Part shown: piece after piece, positions 47,001-58,813 of the stretch
Position numbering within the stretch: the first letter of the stretch is position 1
How the letters are laid out: each line of letters starts with the position of its first letter
NCBI GenBank assembly: GCA_035772785.1
Contig: JAOCPU010000006.1
Span: 682,001-746,000 of the forward strand
Direction of reading: 5' to 3'
Length of the DNA: 64,000 nt
Origin: Phlebiopsis flavidoalba
Lineage: Eukaryota > Basidiomycota > Agaricomycetes > Polyporales > Phanerochaetaceae
Notes under the pieces: generated by a model
Seen by the model: the letters and a program-made list of their open reading frames with translations, nothing else
What the model was told of the DNA's origin: nothing
Database searches by the model: none
Made by a program: the position numbers and the translations under genes

Positions 47001-49061
47001 AGCAAGCCTAGCTCGGAGTCCAGGGACATCAGGGCCCCCGGAGCAGACCTCACGGACGCTCTCCTCGCTGCCTGTTCGGGAAGACGAGCCCTCGTCCGCG
47101 GAGAGCACGATACGCCACGACCAGTGGAAGAACATCCAATACATGCTCGAGAACAAACCGAGCGGCTCGGGATCAAATACTGTTGTGCCCCCCAGGCCAC
47201 CGCTGCCGTACATGAACTCGAACTCGGTCGGCCGCGTCCAGTACACTACTGGCTGATTCTGCATCTACCGCCTCGTCTACTGGACAACTCTTCCTTGCCG
47301 TCAGATGATTCCGACAGCGAAGGTGGCACGCTTTGGGCAAAACCTCCGCAGAAGTCTAACAGTTCTTCTCGCCCGGTCCTTGCCCCCATCGACACCGACA
47401 GCTCTCCCTCGTCGAATCCGTCGCTCTCGCTCCTGATCGCCCTCCGCTACCAGGCTACATACCCGACCCCCCTCCGCAACGTAGGATCATCCGCAGTAAC
47501 GCGATCAACGGCAAAAACCTCAAGGACCAGAGGACAAGCCGATTCGACAATAACTTTGACGTTACGTGGGCTCCGCGTCCGCCCCCCGAAGAGGTGTTGG
47601 AACGGCTGGATGAATACTTCCGAACACGACGTGGACGAACCGGTCATTGATGCTCCGTCCGGAGGCGCGTCCCCGACATCAACGACCGCGGAGGAGCCGG
47701 GTCCCATGCCCGCAGCGGAACGGCGCGCCCGGCACAAGAAGTCTATTCGTGTCGTCGCTGCAGAACGCAGGCGGATCGACCGCGGCTCGCACATGGAGCC
47801 GACGTCGACTGTCGGTGCGGCCTTGCGGAAACGGAACACCAAGCTGTGGGGTAGCCGTGTCGAGGAGGTCCCGACTCACGACCAGGCCCATATGCAGAAG
47901 CCGCTCTCCACCGGCGGCGAGGGCTCCCCCGGTCCAATCAAACGTGAGCATACTGTTATTTACATTACACCCACCTGATTTTGATCCCATTAGAAGCCAT
48001 CTTCCGCTGGGTTCGAGGTGAGCTCATCGGCAAGGGAACGTACGGCAAGGTGTATCTTGCTCTCAATGCCACGACTGGTGAGATGATTGCTGTCAAGCAA
48101 GTCGAGATCCCTCGAACAGCGAGCGACAAGAACGATTCTCGACAAGTCTCCGTGGTGGAAGCATTGAAATTGGAAAGCGAGACGTTGAAAGACCTGGACC
48201 ATCCCAATATTGTGCAGTATCTCGGCTTCGAGGAGACTCCGACGTTTTTGTCAATGTAAGCCCCCGTTCGGACCTGTCGCCCACTCCAGCAGCTGATATT
48301 ATCGCCACAGCTTCTTGGAATACGTTCCCGGTGGCTCCATTGCGAGCTGTTTGCGGAAGCATGGCAAGTTCGATGAAGAGGTCACGAAGTCTTTCACCGG
48401 ACAGATTCTCGGCGGTCTCGAATATCTGCATTCGAAGGGCATCATTCATCGAGTAGGTTCCAATACACTGGTACCCAACCATTGATACTGATGTGCTCCC
48501 AGGACCTAAAAGCAGACAACATCCTTGTGGAGACGTCGGGCATTTGCAAGATCTCGGACTTCGGTATCTCGAGACGCACTGATGATGTTGATATGGCCGC
48601 CGCGTATACCTCTATGCAAGGCACTGTCTTCTGGATGGCGCCTGAAGTCATCGATTCCAACAAGAAGGGTTACAACTCCAAGATCGACATCTGGAGTGTG
48701 GGATGTGTCGTTTTCGAGATGTGGACCGGACAACGTCCTTGGAGTGGAAAGGAGGCTATGGCGGTGTTGCTTCAGGTATGGCGAGTACCAATGAAGAGAC
48801 AGACACAGAGGCTAACCGTTTCCATAGCTGTACCAAACCAAACAGGGACCCCCTGTCCCTAAAGAAACTATCTTGTCACGATCCGCCGACGACTTCAGGC
48901 AGCAATGCTTCGCCATGTGAGTTTGTCTTTGTGCATCCTTAGGCGTTCACTAACAAACATCTACCACAGGGATCCTGACCAAACGTCCGACCGCTGCCGA
49001 GTTGCGGAACCACCCATATCTCGAGCTCCAGCCGGACTGGCGCTTTGTCGGTTTCAAGTAG
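44076..49061 (+). CDS. BCK1: BCK1-type MAP kinase kinase kinase
   Basis: The start [18 protein letters not shown] follows a C/T-rich leader. The N-terminal half has a ubiquitin-like/RA-type segment ([36 protein letters not shown]), then very long Pro/Ser-rich linkers and a Gly-Thr-Phe repeat. The C-terminal kinase is complete: [16 protein letters not shown] (glycine loop), [10 protein letters not shown] (lysine), [33 protein letters not shown] (catalytic loop), [25 protein letters not shown] and [20 protein letters not shown], ending WRFVGFK-stop at 49059-49061. Kinase-region introns are short. BCK1 kinases carry cell-wall-integrity signals from Pkc1 to MKK1/2. Frame breaks occur in the linker (44360, 44560, 45240-45790, around 47100). 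Confidence 0.85.
46728..46887 (+). repeat. Gly-Thr-Phe hexapeptide repeat in BCK1 linker
   Basis: About nine imperfect copies of an 18-base unit encode GTGFGT-like hexapeptides ([36 protein letters not shown]). The DNA repeats GGTACTGGCTTC/T and GGGACTGG variants in tandem. Such flexible repeats expand and contract readily and are a likely length polymorphism between strains. Confidence 0.8.
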
Positions 49062-49386
49062 AGCTTACGGACTCATTTTTGCAGTATCGCTCCGGGTCCC
49101 AGTTACCATCTTGTCTTATACCATGCTCCATACCATTCTACATCACATGTTGAGATTATACGCACACATTCCACTGCAGATATACTATCAGGCTACCCCA
49201 CTGTATCTTTTAATCCACGCACAACTGTTTATGAATTCTTTTGCATTTCTGTAGTACTGCGCGTTCGTCAATGACATCATCGCTAACTTGAGCAATTGCA
49301 GCATTGATGTGCGTTCTTATACCCCCAACCCCCATGGCACTGCGCATGCCATTCAAGCTTTCGCCCATTCATGACCATTAACACAG

Positions 49387-51562
49387 TCAGACAGACTCTA
49401 CACAGCGGCCACAAGTCCCAGCCTCACCGACGATGACGTTGAGCAGCTAGCTAGGGAGAATGCGGCTATTCGGATCCAACGAGCGTGGAGAGCCAAGAAG
49501 CGTGCATCATACCTAGGCACCGATTTTCTCTGGACAGACCTGATTACCCGCGCCAGATTCAAGGTATGTCTCTGAATCCTAGTTCACGTCTGTTAAGCTT
49601 TGCTACCGCGCCGCTTCCTGACTTCTGCACCCGAGTAGGTCGATCGCGACGCAGCGGAACAGGGCAAGAACACTGCTCGCGAGCGGTGGCGACGCGCGAT
49701 ATTCCTTGCTCTCAGGCTGCAAGATGGGAATAGCATGCTCGCTGATAGCGGAATTCGAGACGAGAAGGTCATGAGCAAGTATCTCGAGACGCAACATTGG
49801 CTTGAGCTCATCGACGGGTGAGTGCCATTCACACACAGTGAGTGTTCATCGGTTTGCTCACATCGTTGTATTAGGAAGCACCGTTATGGTTCAAATCGTA
49901 AAGCCCGACTACCTGCCTTGGCCGCACAGTGCTCACGTCTTTGATAGTCAAGGTGTGTCATCACGCGTGAAGTGGCAACCTCGCCGTTGAATGGGTCGAT
50001 TAGTATTACCATAGACGATGGCAACAAGAAGACACGACGGAGAACTTCTTCCACTGGTAGACAGTACTGTCCTCTTACCGCACAATCCGTGCTGATCAGC
50101 TATGTAGGTTGGACAAAGGAGGCGGTCAACGTTTTATCGTTGAAGGAGTGCCCACGAGAGCAATTGGAGCGCGAGGTCCGTGTTTCTTGTTTGATTAAAA
50201 AGAAGAACTAATCAACTGTTCTGACCTACCAGAGAATAGCGTAGGTGTTCTTAGTACTTCATTAATCGCGTCTGACATAATTTTTGCCCCAGCTATCTGT
50301 CTCCTTCTCAGCGTGTGTCTGTCCTTGCCTTTGATGCGCACATTTGCTCACATCTCTCACGGCGCCTTAGGATTGAACTATCTGGTGCAAGTCGACAACG
50401 AAGGAAAGCTTCGCTGGGCAAAGTCAGGAGAACTTGTCGACACTTCTACCGGGGGCAGTGGAAAGACGCGGGGCAGGGTGGTGGCATCGTGGGACCTGTC
50501 CACGGCTCTGACCCGATTACCACAGTCCTTCGCCAAAGGACAAGCTTCGAACTGGCTACCCCCGCCTCTCGCAGTACCGATCCAAACACAACGCTGCACT
50601 ATTACTTACCCCGTGAATCTGGCTCCAGCAGCACGATTAAGCGATGGCTATGGAGAAACTTCACTCCTCGCGGATTGCTTGAACGTCTCCTTCGAGCGAC
50701 TCTACAGAAGAATACGTGGATATATGTAGCGGTGGGCATTATTTTTCTTTCGAGTAGAGGAATAGCTGAACTCATACTATGCGATCAGGACAAACAGTGT
50801 GAGCTGCGTGCTTCTATGATTCAAAGGATGTCGCTCAATAAACCGCAGTCAACATTTTTTTGTCGGGATAAAGAGTACGCAATTGTGACATAAACGAGGG
50901 GTTGAAGTCCACTAATTTGTCTCACAGCCCCTGGTGCATTCCAAGTCATTCCCTCGTTTCTCGGCGGCGGGTTGGTAACCTCCGCAGGGCTAATATCCGT
51001 CAAAGAAGGCGTGATACACAAGCTCTCCCCACTCTCTGGGCATTATAGGCGAGTACATCAGCCCTTCTCGTGACCCTGTCTCTCATATCCCCACCGCAGG
51101 ACTTCTGTCAGGGTATCGAGCAGTTGCAATTAACCGAGACTTGATTTAACCGCTAATTTTCGTTTTTAGCACTTTCGCTACTTCCTATCTATGCTTGACG
51201 AACGTGGTGTTTGATATGCACAAGGTCGAAATAAGTAAGGCGGAAGCGGCATTGTGGGGGTAAGCCGTTTACCACCCCTTGCGTCATTCCCTACGCTCAT
51301 CCTCTTGACCAGGATTGAACACATAGCTAGATTCAAGAAGAAGCAAGCCAAAGTGGTCAGCTCTGGGAAACAGAGAGTATCTCGGACTGCGGGTAGCATC
51401 CGTAGAGTGCTTCGTCACTCCGGAGAACATGCAGACAACAGCCACTCAGGAGCAGCAGAGGTTAATCCCCTTGAGTCTACAGTTTCCGCACGGAGACATA
51501 CCGAGAGCTTAGCAGACCATCTGGATGACGCAGGCGCGGGCAATCCCTCGAGTATCCACTAA
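49387..51562 (+). CDS. IQ-motif (calmodulin-binding) conserved fungal protein
   Basis: An IQ motif is seen in AAIRIQRAWRAKKRASYLG, preceded by SLTDDDVEQLAREN. The conserved body follows: FLWTDLITRARFK, GKNTARERWRRAIFLALRL, KYLETQHWLELIDGKHRYG, NFFHWLD, LVDNEGKLRWAKSGELVDTS, and the C-terminal module FNLFIGIKEPGAFQHSSFLA, GGLVTSAGLISVKEGVIHKL, LSGHYRTSVRHFRYFLSML, DERGVDMHKVEISKAEAAL and HIARFKKKQAK. This is a fungal family whose members bear an IQ motif; the biochemical role is not established. The first exon was not resolved, so 49387 is only the first recognisable coding base (SDRLYT). Several short introns and frame breaks are present, mostly 49900-50400. Confidence 0.7.
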
Positions 51563-51675
51563 GCCGAGTTATCAGTGAATAATGCGGTCACATAGCATGA
51601 TATAGTATCCGTACACTGGACATTTGTATTAATGAATGTTTTTGATACCCTAATGTACAGTTTTGCTTGTTTATG

Positions 51676-52452
51676 CTATGCTCTGCGCCAATTGCTCTCG
51701 ATTGCTGAGACTCCCACCGGCAAGGCAGCCTAGTGCAGAGCGTCGGCATAACAAACAGATTTTCAGCCGCAAATATTACATACCTTTTCGTCATAGTCTA
51801 CCCATTCTTCTTCGCTGAGGTCAACCTCTGGGAAGACGGTGCCAGACTCAAGCCCGATACATTTCCAGGTACCCTGCTCCTCATTAGCGTTCACCACTCA
51901 GAATGTAGATCACAGCAGCGCCGAGCTTACCCGTGGATCGAACCCCACGAATTCAAGACCACGGCATTCGATTGTTAACAGGGGTGCAAACTGACCGTTT
52001 GCATCGGCCGAGTACGCTAGGGTAGGCGACTTGTCCTCGAATTTCGCGGAGCTTTCACGCTTGCATGTGCCGCAGCGCCACACGAAATTGGCAGTGTTTC
52101 CTTTACCGCCAGACACTTCCCTCACATCCTAGATTGCGGAAAACCTAGTCAGTGGATGCGGTACAAAGAGGATCTGAGCTGATCAAGCACCTGTCGGTTG
52201 ATACCAACGAGCTTGGGATGCACCTCGTGACAGCTATTACACTTCACCTAGGCAGTTTGGGTGAGACATCATGCTCTCGCGTCAATTAAGCCAGGTTAAT
52301 TTTGCACTCACTTGAAAGAAATACTCAAAGGTCTCTGACGCAGGAGTGAGGTCTGTTACGTTCTCAAGCTCAGCCTTGATTTCCAGAGAAGAAGGCGCTT
52401 TGATACCAACTTAGTCGCGGGGTTCACGTTTATTCACGGCACTCACGACCAT
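51676..52452 (-). CDS. DUF866 protein (CXXC motif zinc-binding)
   Basis: The DUF866/UPF0587 family (human C1orf123-like) binds zinc through two CXXC pairs. Visible are SSLEIKAELENVTDL, then TPASETFEYFF, CNSCHEVHPKLVGINRQ (first pair), DVREVSGGKGNTANFVWRCG and CKRESSAKFED (second pair), then LLTIECRGLEFVGFDPR, GTWKCIGLESGTVFPEVDLS, EEEWVDYDEKAGLPVG and an end IESNWRRA-stop. The protein is about 165 residues, the family size. Five short exons. The start ATG at 52452 lies in a tiny first exon (MV) before a GTGAGT donor; the frame into the second exon needs one missing or extra base. It is divergent from mS35, with 193 bases between. Confidence 0.85.
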
Positions 52453-52645
52453 AACTCTTGATATCGAAGTGGCTTTATGGTTCCTATAAGCAAATCCTTT
52501 GATTATGCACTTCGATACTATGGGTGAGTCCAGCAAGACGCGCACCGCTGAGAGCTACCAAACTTGGTGTTGATCGGTTTTGCTCACGCCCGAAAGCGCC
52601 TTCGTTCCGCAACCGCCACCTCTCGTTCCTCCCGAAAACCCCGCC
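52453..52645. promoter_or_regulatory. shared region between divergent DUF866 and mS35 genes
   Basis: 193 bases lie between the two start codons; promoters of both genes must overlap here. No distinctive element was seen. Confidence 0.45.
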
Positions 52646-53546
52646 ATGCTGAGTCTCGCGAGGTCGCGACGACGGGCAGCTGATGTATGCCGCTTTGCAC
52701 AGGAGGCAATTTCATGCCCGCCGGTGTCCTGATGGCAAAAGCAAGGCCGCAGCGCGGCGAGCAGCTCCCTGTGACCGCAGAGGATATAGAGGACCAGACG
52801 GTAGAAATGAGTACCGTGGAACACTTATGGACTGGACAGCATAGACGGCTCCTATACTACATGCGCTTGATTGAGCATGAACCTTCCGCAACTCGTTGCG
52901 TGAGTATCACGCTCCTCGTATCTCATACATGGGTGTCTGAGCTTCTTCTAGCCTTCCGCAAGCCCTTTGTACCGCCAGCACCTTCTCAACCTCTGGTCGT
53001 GCGCTCTATCTCGTATGGCGGTGAAGAGCATCCCGCAACAGTCAAAAGAACTATTTTGTGACTCCGGTCTCGCGTCTACCGCTCAAGAATGACGCAGCAA
53101 TACACAAGTTCAAGCTGTTGGCGGGTGTCCGGTGGTCACCTGAACCTCCCAAGGATTCTGGCATTGGTCAGTACCGGAAGTAGAAGCCCACGGGTGAAAC
53201 ACGGCTACTTCAAAATATCCTGTGAAGACTTTCCTCAGCCTGCGATGAACCTTAAGTGGGCAAGCGACGTTGTGGATCGGTTAGTCGCAGAGGCGAAATG
53301 TCAGTTTTACAACTTCTTCCTTTCTAATTCTAATACTCTTACTGAAAAACTGGGCACAGAACTCCAAAGGACACGTTCGCCGATGTACCATTGGATACCA
53401 GACATCTTTGTAAGCGAAAAGCACGAAAATCTGGGACGGGTGAATATGTCCGAGGCAAGGCGAAGCGACCATCCATTAGAGATTTCCCGAAGGAATGGCT
53501 ACCAGACACATCTGTAAACTCCTCCCCAGCTTCTAGCACGCCATAG
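52646..53546 (+). CDS. mitochondrial small ribosomal subunit protein mS35
   Basis: mS35 (yeast Rsm24) is a mitoribosome small-subunit protein. The start MLSLARSRRRAADV is basic, as in a presequence. The mature part has EMSTVEHLWTGQHRRLLYYM, RLIEHE, PLVVRSISYGGEEHPATVKR, VSRLPLKNDAAIHKFKLLAG, VRWSPEPPKDSGIGQ, HGYFKISCEDFPQPAMNLKW, ASDVVDRLVAEAN, and a basic end RGKAKRPSIRDFPKEWLPD, finishing at a TAG at 53544-53546. The order matches the family. Introns lie after EHE and around 53175-53200. Frame breaks occur near 52700, 52760 and 53310. It could instead be called MRPS35-like; the same protein is meant. Confidence 0.82.
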
Positions 53547-53713
53547 CTGCATTATCGTACTTACGTTAGACCCCTATAATCTGTTGAGGCAGACTACTCA
53601 CACCGATGTTATCATATGATCGACATGTGGTCCGACCTACGGCGGCCAGACCTATCTCAAGCTCATATATATTACACACATTTCGATACTGACTGCCCAG
53701 CCTTCTGACCAGC

Positions 53714-55008
53714 ATGTCCAAGAAGAACACCGTCCGCGCGTCCGTTGTAACAGACTTGCTCAGCGGCATACTCGCTGCCCGATACTCTGGACAAGTTGGA
53801 CAAGTTCACACGATTAAGCAGCACAAGAAGGAGCGCAGCTTGCTGTGTTTCCCGAAGCTTTGTACGTGTCGCCTGTATGGGTCATCACCAATATGCTCAT
53901 ATCACTGCCCCCTGTGCTCAGTATAGGAGGTTATCCCCAAACACAGCACATTCGGTTGCGTGGTTGGGGGATCTTGCAGACAAAGCCTGACGGCAGAGAC
54001 GAATACGTGCGCTATCAATACTGCCGCTATACGTCGGGTCCCAGGCTCAGATGCTGTCTCGCGCATGGAAGCCGTCAGCAAAGAGACCAATGTGTTCCTC
54101 GTAGTCGGCGTTGTGATAGATATGCGCGACCTGGGCACGCTTTACTGTAAGGACTGTTGGTTCTTTGTGGACCCCGGCCCAAGGCTATGTAGCAAAGCAT
54201 CGCAAGCTCGTTCCTACGGCTATGGACAAGGCTTAATATGGGGTTCAGGGTGACTCTACCACGCTCCCTGGTTTCACGCTCCGCAACATTTCGTACAACG
54301 AGACGAAAGGCAACCCAAAGCGTAAAAGCGAAAATATCATCCACGATCTGCTGGTGGGTCAATCTTTCCAGTCCAAATGATACTTTTCTCACATCACGTA
54401 CATGACACATGTCAGGGAAAACTACATGCCTCTATGTAAGCTCGCTCGAAGCATCCCCAAACTTTTCTGCCACTGATTTCACTTTCGTGTAGTACGAAAC
54501 GCCTATTATTATTACTCCAAGGGAACACAAATCTACACACTGTGCCCCCACCGTGCTGAACAGGTCGCACCCGTGTGGCAAACACACCATGCTCATCACA
54601 TTTGCCTTAGACAGGCCGATGCCTTTGTTTCTGTCAGCGTGCCATTGTACGCCGAGGAGAAGGACTACCCAGAAGGCCACCCCGTCAGCCAATAATGCGA
54701 GTGACCGAACGTCGACGCGTGCAATGTCATGACTTGATTGCAGGAGGAAAAGCGTCATTGTAGATCCCCCTCGGGAATCCTCTTAGCTGGTCCACTACTT
54801 ACTCAGGCCAGGAAGGTATACTCACCCGTGCTGACTTCTGGACTTGGACACCGTGGTGCGCGGCAAATTCGATTTGGATGTACAGGTTCTCACTATGCGA
54901 GGCCAGATGGTGAGCTTTTGTTTTCTCACCCGCACCACTTTTGGGCCACTGACCTATAAACTCGCGTGTTTAGTTTTCGACTTCAAACTTGTTGGCACAC
55001 GCCAATAA
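53714..55008 (+). CDS. nitrilase-family carbon-nitrogen hydrolase
   Basis: The Glu-Lys-Cys triad can be placed: Glu in FPEAL, Lys in AKHRKLVPTAM, and Cys in STICWENYMPL, where the codon for the Trp after the Cys is split by an intron (donor GTGGGT near 54352, acceptor ending at 54415). Other landmarks are MSKKNTVRASVV, LDKFTRL, IGGYP, SDAVSRMEAVSKETNVFLV, RDLGTLYC, GDSTTLP, CAPTV, a C-terminal ILLAGPLL and HYARPDVFDFKLVGTRQ-stop. The CWENYMP core is that of aliphatic or aromatic nitrilases, not cyanide hydratases. Substrate cannot be inferred. Frame breaks occur near 53870, 54000, 54140 and 54220. The gene follows mS35 on the same strand. Confidence 0.78.
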
Positions 55009-55254
55009 GGATAGAGCTTCCGGCCCGTAGGGATGTACTGACTCGTACATCTAATGTGGCCAGATGTTCGAAGCCACGAGAGACAATGACATGCCCTTTC
55101 TGACGTGGACGTTTTATATACTTGTCAATAACAACACTTCGTACTGTTCTGTGAACGGCGGCATTGGTATAAGTTTGGTGGCCTCCACGTTGCAGGGCCA
55201 CACAGTCGCAAAAAGGGCGAAGACAGAAACCTAGGGACCCCTCAATGGCAGTTA

Positions 55255-55388
55255 AGTATAAAAAAAGGCCTGATCGTGCTTCTGTCTCTGCTTTCTTTCC
55301 CTCTTTTTGTCTTCTCTCTGTTTCCTATTTTTCTTTCTTTCTTTCAGGCTCATATAGTAACACCACCAAGCCTTCCCCCTCGTCGACC
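55255..55388 (+). promoter_or_regulatory. TATA box with long CT-rich tract
   Basis: A TATAAAAAAA box starts at 55257. A nearly pure pyrimidine tract runs from about 55279 to 55347, and the ATG follows at 55389. TATA plus a CT box is typical of highly expressed or regulated fungal genes. The tract ends TTTCAG and could also be the acceptor of a 5' leader intron. Confidence 0.6.
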
Positions 55389-56180
55389 ATGGCCCCCTTC
55401 AGCTCGAGCTCGTCCTCCACAGCCGGCCTCATTGAGCACCACTTGAGTTTTTGTCAATTACAACCAACCGAACCAAGGTACATTCAAATGACATCTTATC
55501 CGCACCTAATGCACGTTTTCCGTCACACTATATAATCCGCGACCAGGATGTCTTCCAGGGCGAGGCCCTCATGAAATATGTCAAGGTCGATATTGCGCTG
55601 GTGACTTCCAAGCAGTGGAAGGGACTATTTGATAACGCCAACGGAGGCCAATAGTCGAAACCCGAGTACTACCCCCGCCCGTGGTAACATCCAGGCGCTC
55701 TGGGAGACCGCGACGTCGTCAACCTAGACCTGGGCACATAGCCTAGGTATTCCGATCTTGGTCTCTGTCTTGAAGGCAATATTTTTCGGGCCAGGAACAT
55801 CCGATGTGAAAAGCGGTAACTCCACGCCCGACCTGGGATGGTCCTTCCTCGAATTCGTCCATCTTCGGGGGGATGATGAAGATATGGACGGCGACGATTT
55901 GGACACGAATATTTTAAAGCTTTGATAGTCGTAGAGCCATGCTTAAGGAGACGATGCACTACCGGACAGCCCTGGTAGGTCGATGTTCTCCGGTTTCGGG
56001 CGGTCCCGAAGTAAATACTGCCACCTTTAAAACCTTCATGCCAGCTTGGCAACGATGCAAATGCCTTATGGGTTTTCAAACAAGCATGGGCTCCAGTGGA
56101 CCCAACAAACGTCATCCGCACTTCAAGGGGCGATGCCAAATCCCAACCAAAAATAAGGGGGTTATTAACATCCAGTGTTA
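55389..56180 (+). CDS. unrecognised protein behind a strong promoter
   Basis: No family is recognised. The ATG at 55389 opens a Ser-rich start (MAPFSSSSSSTAGLIEHHLS). Downstream plus-strand frames give coding-like pieces: NDILSAPNARFPSHYIIRDQ, DVFQGEALMKYVKVDIALVT, SKQWKGLFDNANGG, then GIPILVSVLKAIFFGPGTSD, DLGWSFLEFVHLRGDDED and FKQAWAPVDPTNVIRTSRGD, ending after KLRDEAV. Frame breaks separate these pieces, near 55475, 55640-55740 and 55930-56030. They read as one globular protein of about 250 residues. Splice sites were not clear. The strong TATA/CT-rich promoter argues that the gene is real. Confidence 0.4.
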
Positions 56181-56681
56181 AATTGCGCGACGAAGCAGTG
56201 TAGGTACAGGCAAGGGGGGCCAGCCTTGGACTGAGTGAATGTCGTTGCGTATTTTTGATATGGCTGTCGGCGAGCCAAAAAAAATAAGTTTATCGGGTCG
56301 CCTGTACGTTCGAGAGCCACTTGCTCCGTCCTGTTGTATTTATTATAGGAAATCGAATTTTGGTTAAAAAGGTGTGCCCACAAAAGGATGGTAACAAAGC
56401 AGAGAACCTTCGAACAAGTTGGTTTGTTGCCTCAGTACACGGGAATGGGGCGCCGTGGGTGCCAAGCAAACTAGCAACACACTCGAAACGCCTTCTACAA
56501 CACATTTCCTTAAAAACCCAGCTTCACTCTCGCCTCTTTGGCGTTATACAGCACGGGCATCCGTTTTATTCTTCTTCCTCTCGTCGCCCTTTAATTGCCC
56601 CTTTCCTGATGACCGAACTCTTCGTCTACTCGACTCCGCCAACGGCGATTCCCGTTTACCGCCAAACCCGGCGCGAGCAGA
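56181..56681. other. intergenic ahead of the septin gene
   Basis: No gene recognised. The interval ends with a C/T-rich stretch (56560-56670) before the septin start, consistent with its promoter. Confidence 0.4.
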
Positions 56682-58387
56682 ATGAATGGCTCAGTCAGCC
56701 CCTTCCCTCCCACAACAGCCTTCAGACATCCGGCTCTGCACCTATCATCCGCAAGAAGCTTAAAACGATATGTCGGTTTCGCCAACCTGCCCAACCAGGT
56801 GCAACAGGAAAAGCGTCAGGAAGGGCTTCCAGTTTACTGCTATGGTCGTCGGTAAGGGGGCCCCGTTGTCACGTCTTTGCGAGGACACGCTGACCTGGCA
56901 ATCCTCTTGTCTCAGGCGTTACAGGCGAGTCCGGTCTCGGCAAGTACCACTCCACCCTCATAACACTCTTTTCAATACCGGTCTGTATCCCCCCAATAGA
57001 CCCTTTGCCGCCAAGCGCAGAGCGTCCGCAGACTGGCGCGATTGAAAGCATCAGCGCAGGTAAGGGCGTCTGGTAACAAGGGAAATTTCGCGTGGTTGCT
57101 CAGTAGTGGGACGCGGGCAGATATCGAGGAGAAACGGTGTTCGCCTTCGCCTCACTGTCGTCGACAACTTGGTTACCTGGGTTCGGTGACTTCGTCAATA
57201 ACGAGGAGAGGTAACACGGTTCGCTAATATGATAGTCTATATTGCTTACTGTATGTTCCAGCTGGAAACCTATTGTCGAGAACATCGAATCGCGGTTTGA
57301 CTCTTACCTGGAGCAAGAGAATCGCGTTAACCGCCAGCCCAAGATTGCCGACAACCGCGTCCACGCTTGCCTTTTACTTCATCCAGCCTACTGGTCACTC
57401 GTAAAGTCTTCTGTGCGTCGAATCCCACTCCCGCTCACATTTCGACATAGCTTGAAGCCTATTGATGTCGAGTTCATGAGACAGCTTCACACCAGAGTAG
57501 CAAACCTCATCCCCATCATTGCCAAGGCCGATACCTTGACAGACGAGGAAGTTGCCGAGTTTAAGGCTCGGGTCGGCTTCTGCTAAATGTATAGCGTAGG
57601 CCCTCTCTGACGTTTTTGTCAACAGATCTTGGCGGATATCGCGTACCACAACATCCACATCTTCCAAGCACCAACATACGAGAACGAGGATGAAGAGGCT
57701 CTCGCTGAGGCCGAAGAGATTGCCAGCAAGATCCCCTTTGCCGTTGTCGGCTCCGATCAGAATGTCAATACACCCGATGGTCGCGAAGTGCGCGGCCGCG
57801 CGTACCCATGGGGTGTCGTTGAGGTTGATAACGAGGACCACTGCGACTTTCGTCAAGTTGAGGCAGATGCTCGTCCGCACTTACATGGAGGAGCTTTCGC
57901 GAATACACCAACGATGTGCTCTACGAGAACTGGCGGACGGAGAAACTTGTCAGCATGGGCGTCGTTCAGGATCAACAGTGTCTTCAAGGAAATTAAGTGC
58001 GCACTTCAACTTGGTCTAATAGCTTGAGGCTTACACTTTTGTCTCAGTCCCGCTAGTAGGATGCAGGAGGAGCGCGTCATGCATGAGGCCAAGCTCGCGA
58101 AGATGGAGGCTGAGATGAAAATGGTGTTCCAGCAGAAAGTCCAAGAGAAGGAAGCTAAACTGAAGCAGTCAGAGGAGGAGCTTTACGCTAGGCACAGAGA
58201 AATGAAAGAGGCACTCGAGAAGCAGCGCGCAGACCTCGAAGACAAGAAGAGGCGTATTGAGAGCGGTCGTCCGCTGACGCCTGAAAAGCCCAACGTGAGT
58301 TTTGATTCTTCTCAGGTAGGTAACATTAAGACTAACGCTAATTTGCAGCAGACGAGAAAGAAGGGTTTTCCTTCGCACATAATGTGA
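56682..58387 (+). CDS. CDC3: septin of the CDC3 type
   Basis: Septins are filament-forming GTPases of the bud neck and septum. Beginning MNGSVSPFPPTTAFRHPA, the protein shows YVGFANLPNQV, HRKSVRKGFQFTAMVVG, the P-loop region GESGLGK...STLI, VDNLGYGFGDFVNN, a SWKPIVENIESRFDSYLEQE block, HACLYFIQPTGHSLKPIDVE, the AKADTL motif in NLIPIIAKADTLTDEEVAEF, and [20 protein letters not shown]. It ends with a coiled coil (KMEAEMKMVFQQKVQEKEAK). The domain order and coiled coil fit CDC3. A six-base insertion (TACCAC) separates GLGK from STL in the P-loop. Frame breaks occur near 56813, 56955, 57190 and 57390. Introns of about 50 bases are present. Confidence 0.85.
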
Positions 58388-58813
58388 TTTGTTCTTCCTT
58401 TCTAGGGCTATGTGGTGTCCATTTTCCGGCGGCCTCTATGGTATCCTCTTTCCGGCGCTGGTACTCTACCCGCTGCGTCCGTCTTGCTATCGTACTCACT
58501 CCTCACGCGCGACGCCGTTCGTCCCATTTTGTTTTAATTTTCTCGAATTGTAGTTGACTTCGAACACTTGACCACGCTCCTTACCTGGATACCGGAATAT
58601 TTTCTTTCCTCCGTTCTAGTTCTAGCTCTTGCTGAGCTGTTAGCGATGTTGGCGGACTGCATGTAGTACATACCCTATGATACCTGGTCAACATCTACAA
58701 ACAGAGGTGATCGAGAGATCTCTCGTGAATGCGGCGCTTGTTCCCCCATACGCCATTTGTTTCTTGAGACATCATCCTCACACTCGTTGTTCCACCTACA
58801 AACTTTTCTAATC
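58388..58813. other. intergenic, no gene recognised
   Basis: It holds the septin 3' end and the promoter of the importin gene. A T-rich and C-rich leader precedes the ATG at 58814. Confidence 0.45.

Noticed and set aside
51920..51965. tRNA-like T-arm on the minus strand (GGGGTTCGATCC)
   Set aside because: The bases encode the conserved EFVGFDPR segment of the DUF866 protein, and no acceptor stem or anticodon arm surrounds them.
54400..54430. Nitrilase with catalytic CQENYMP in place of CWENYMP
   Set aside because: That reading comes from translating through an intron; the proper donor and acceptor restore CWENYMP.
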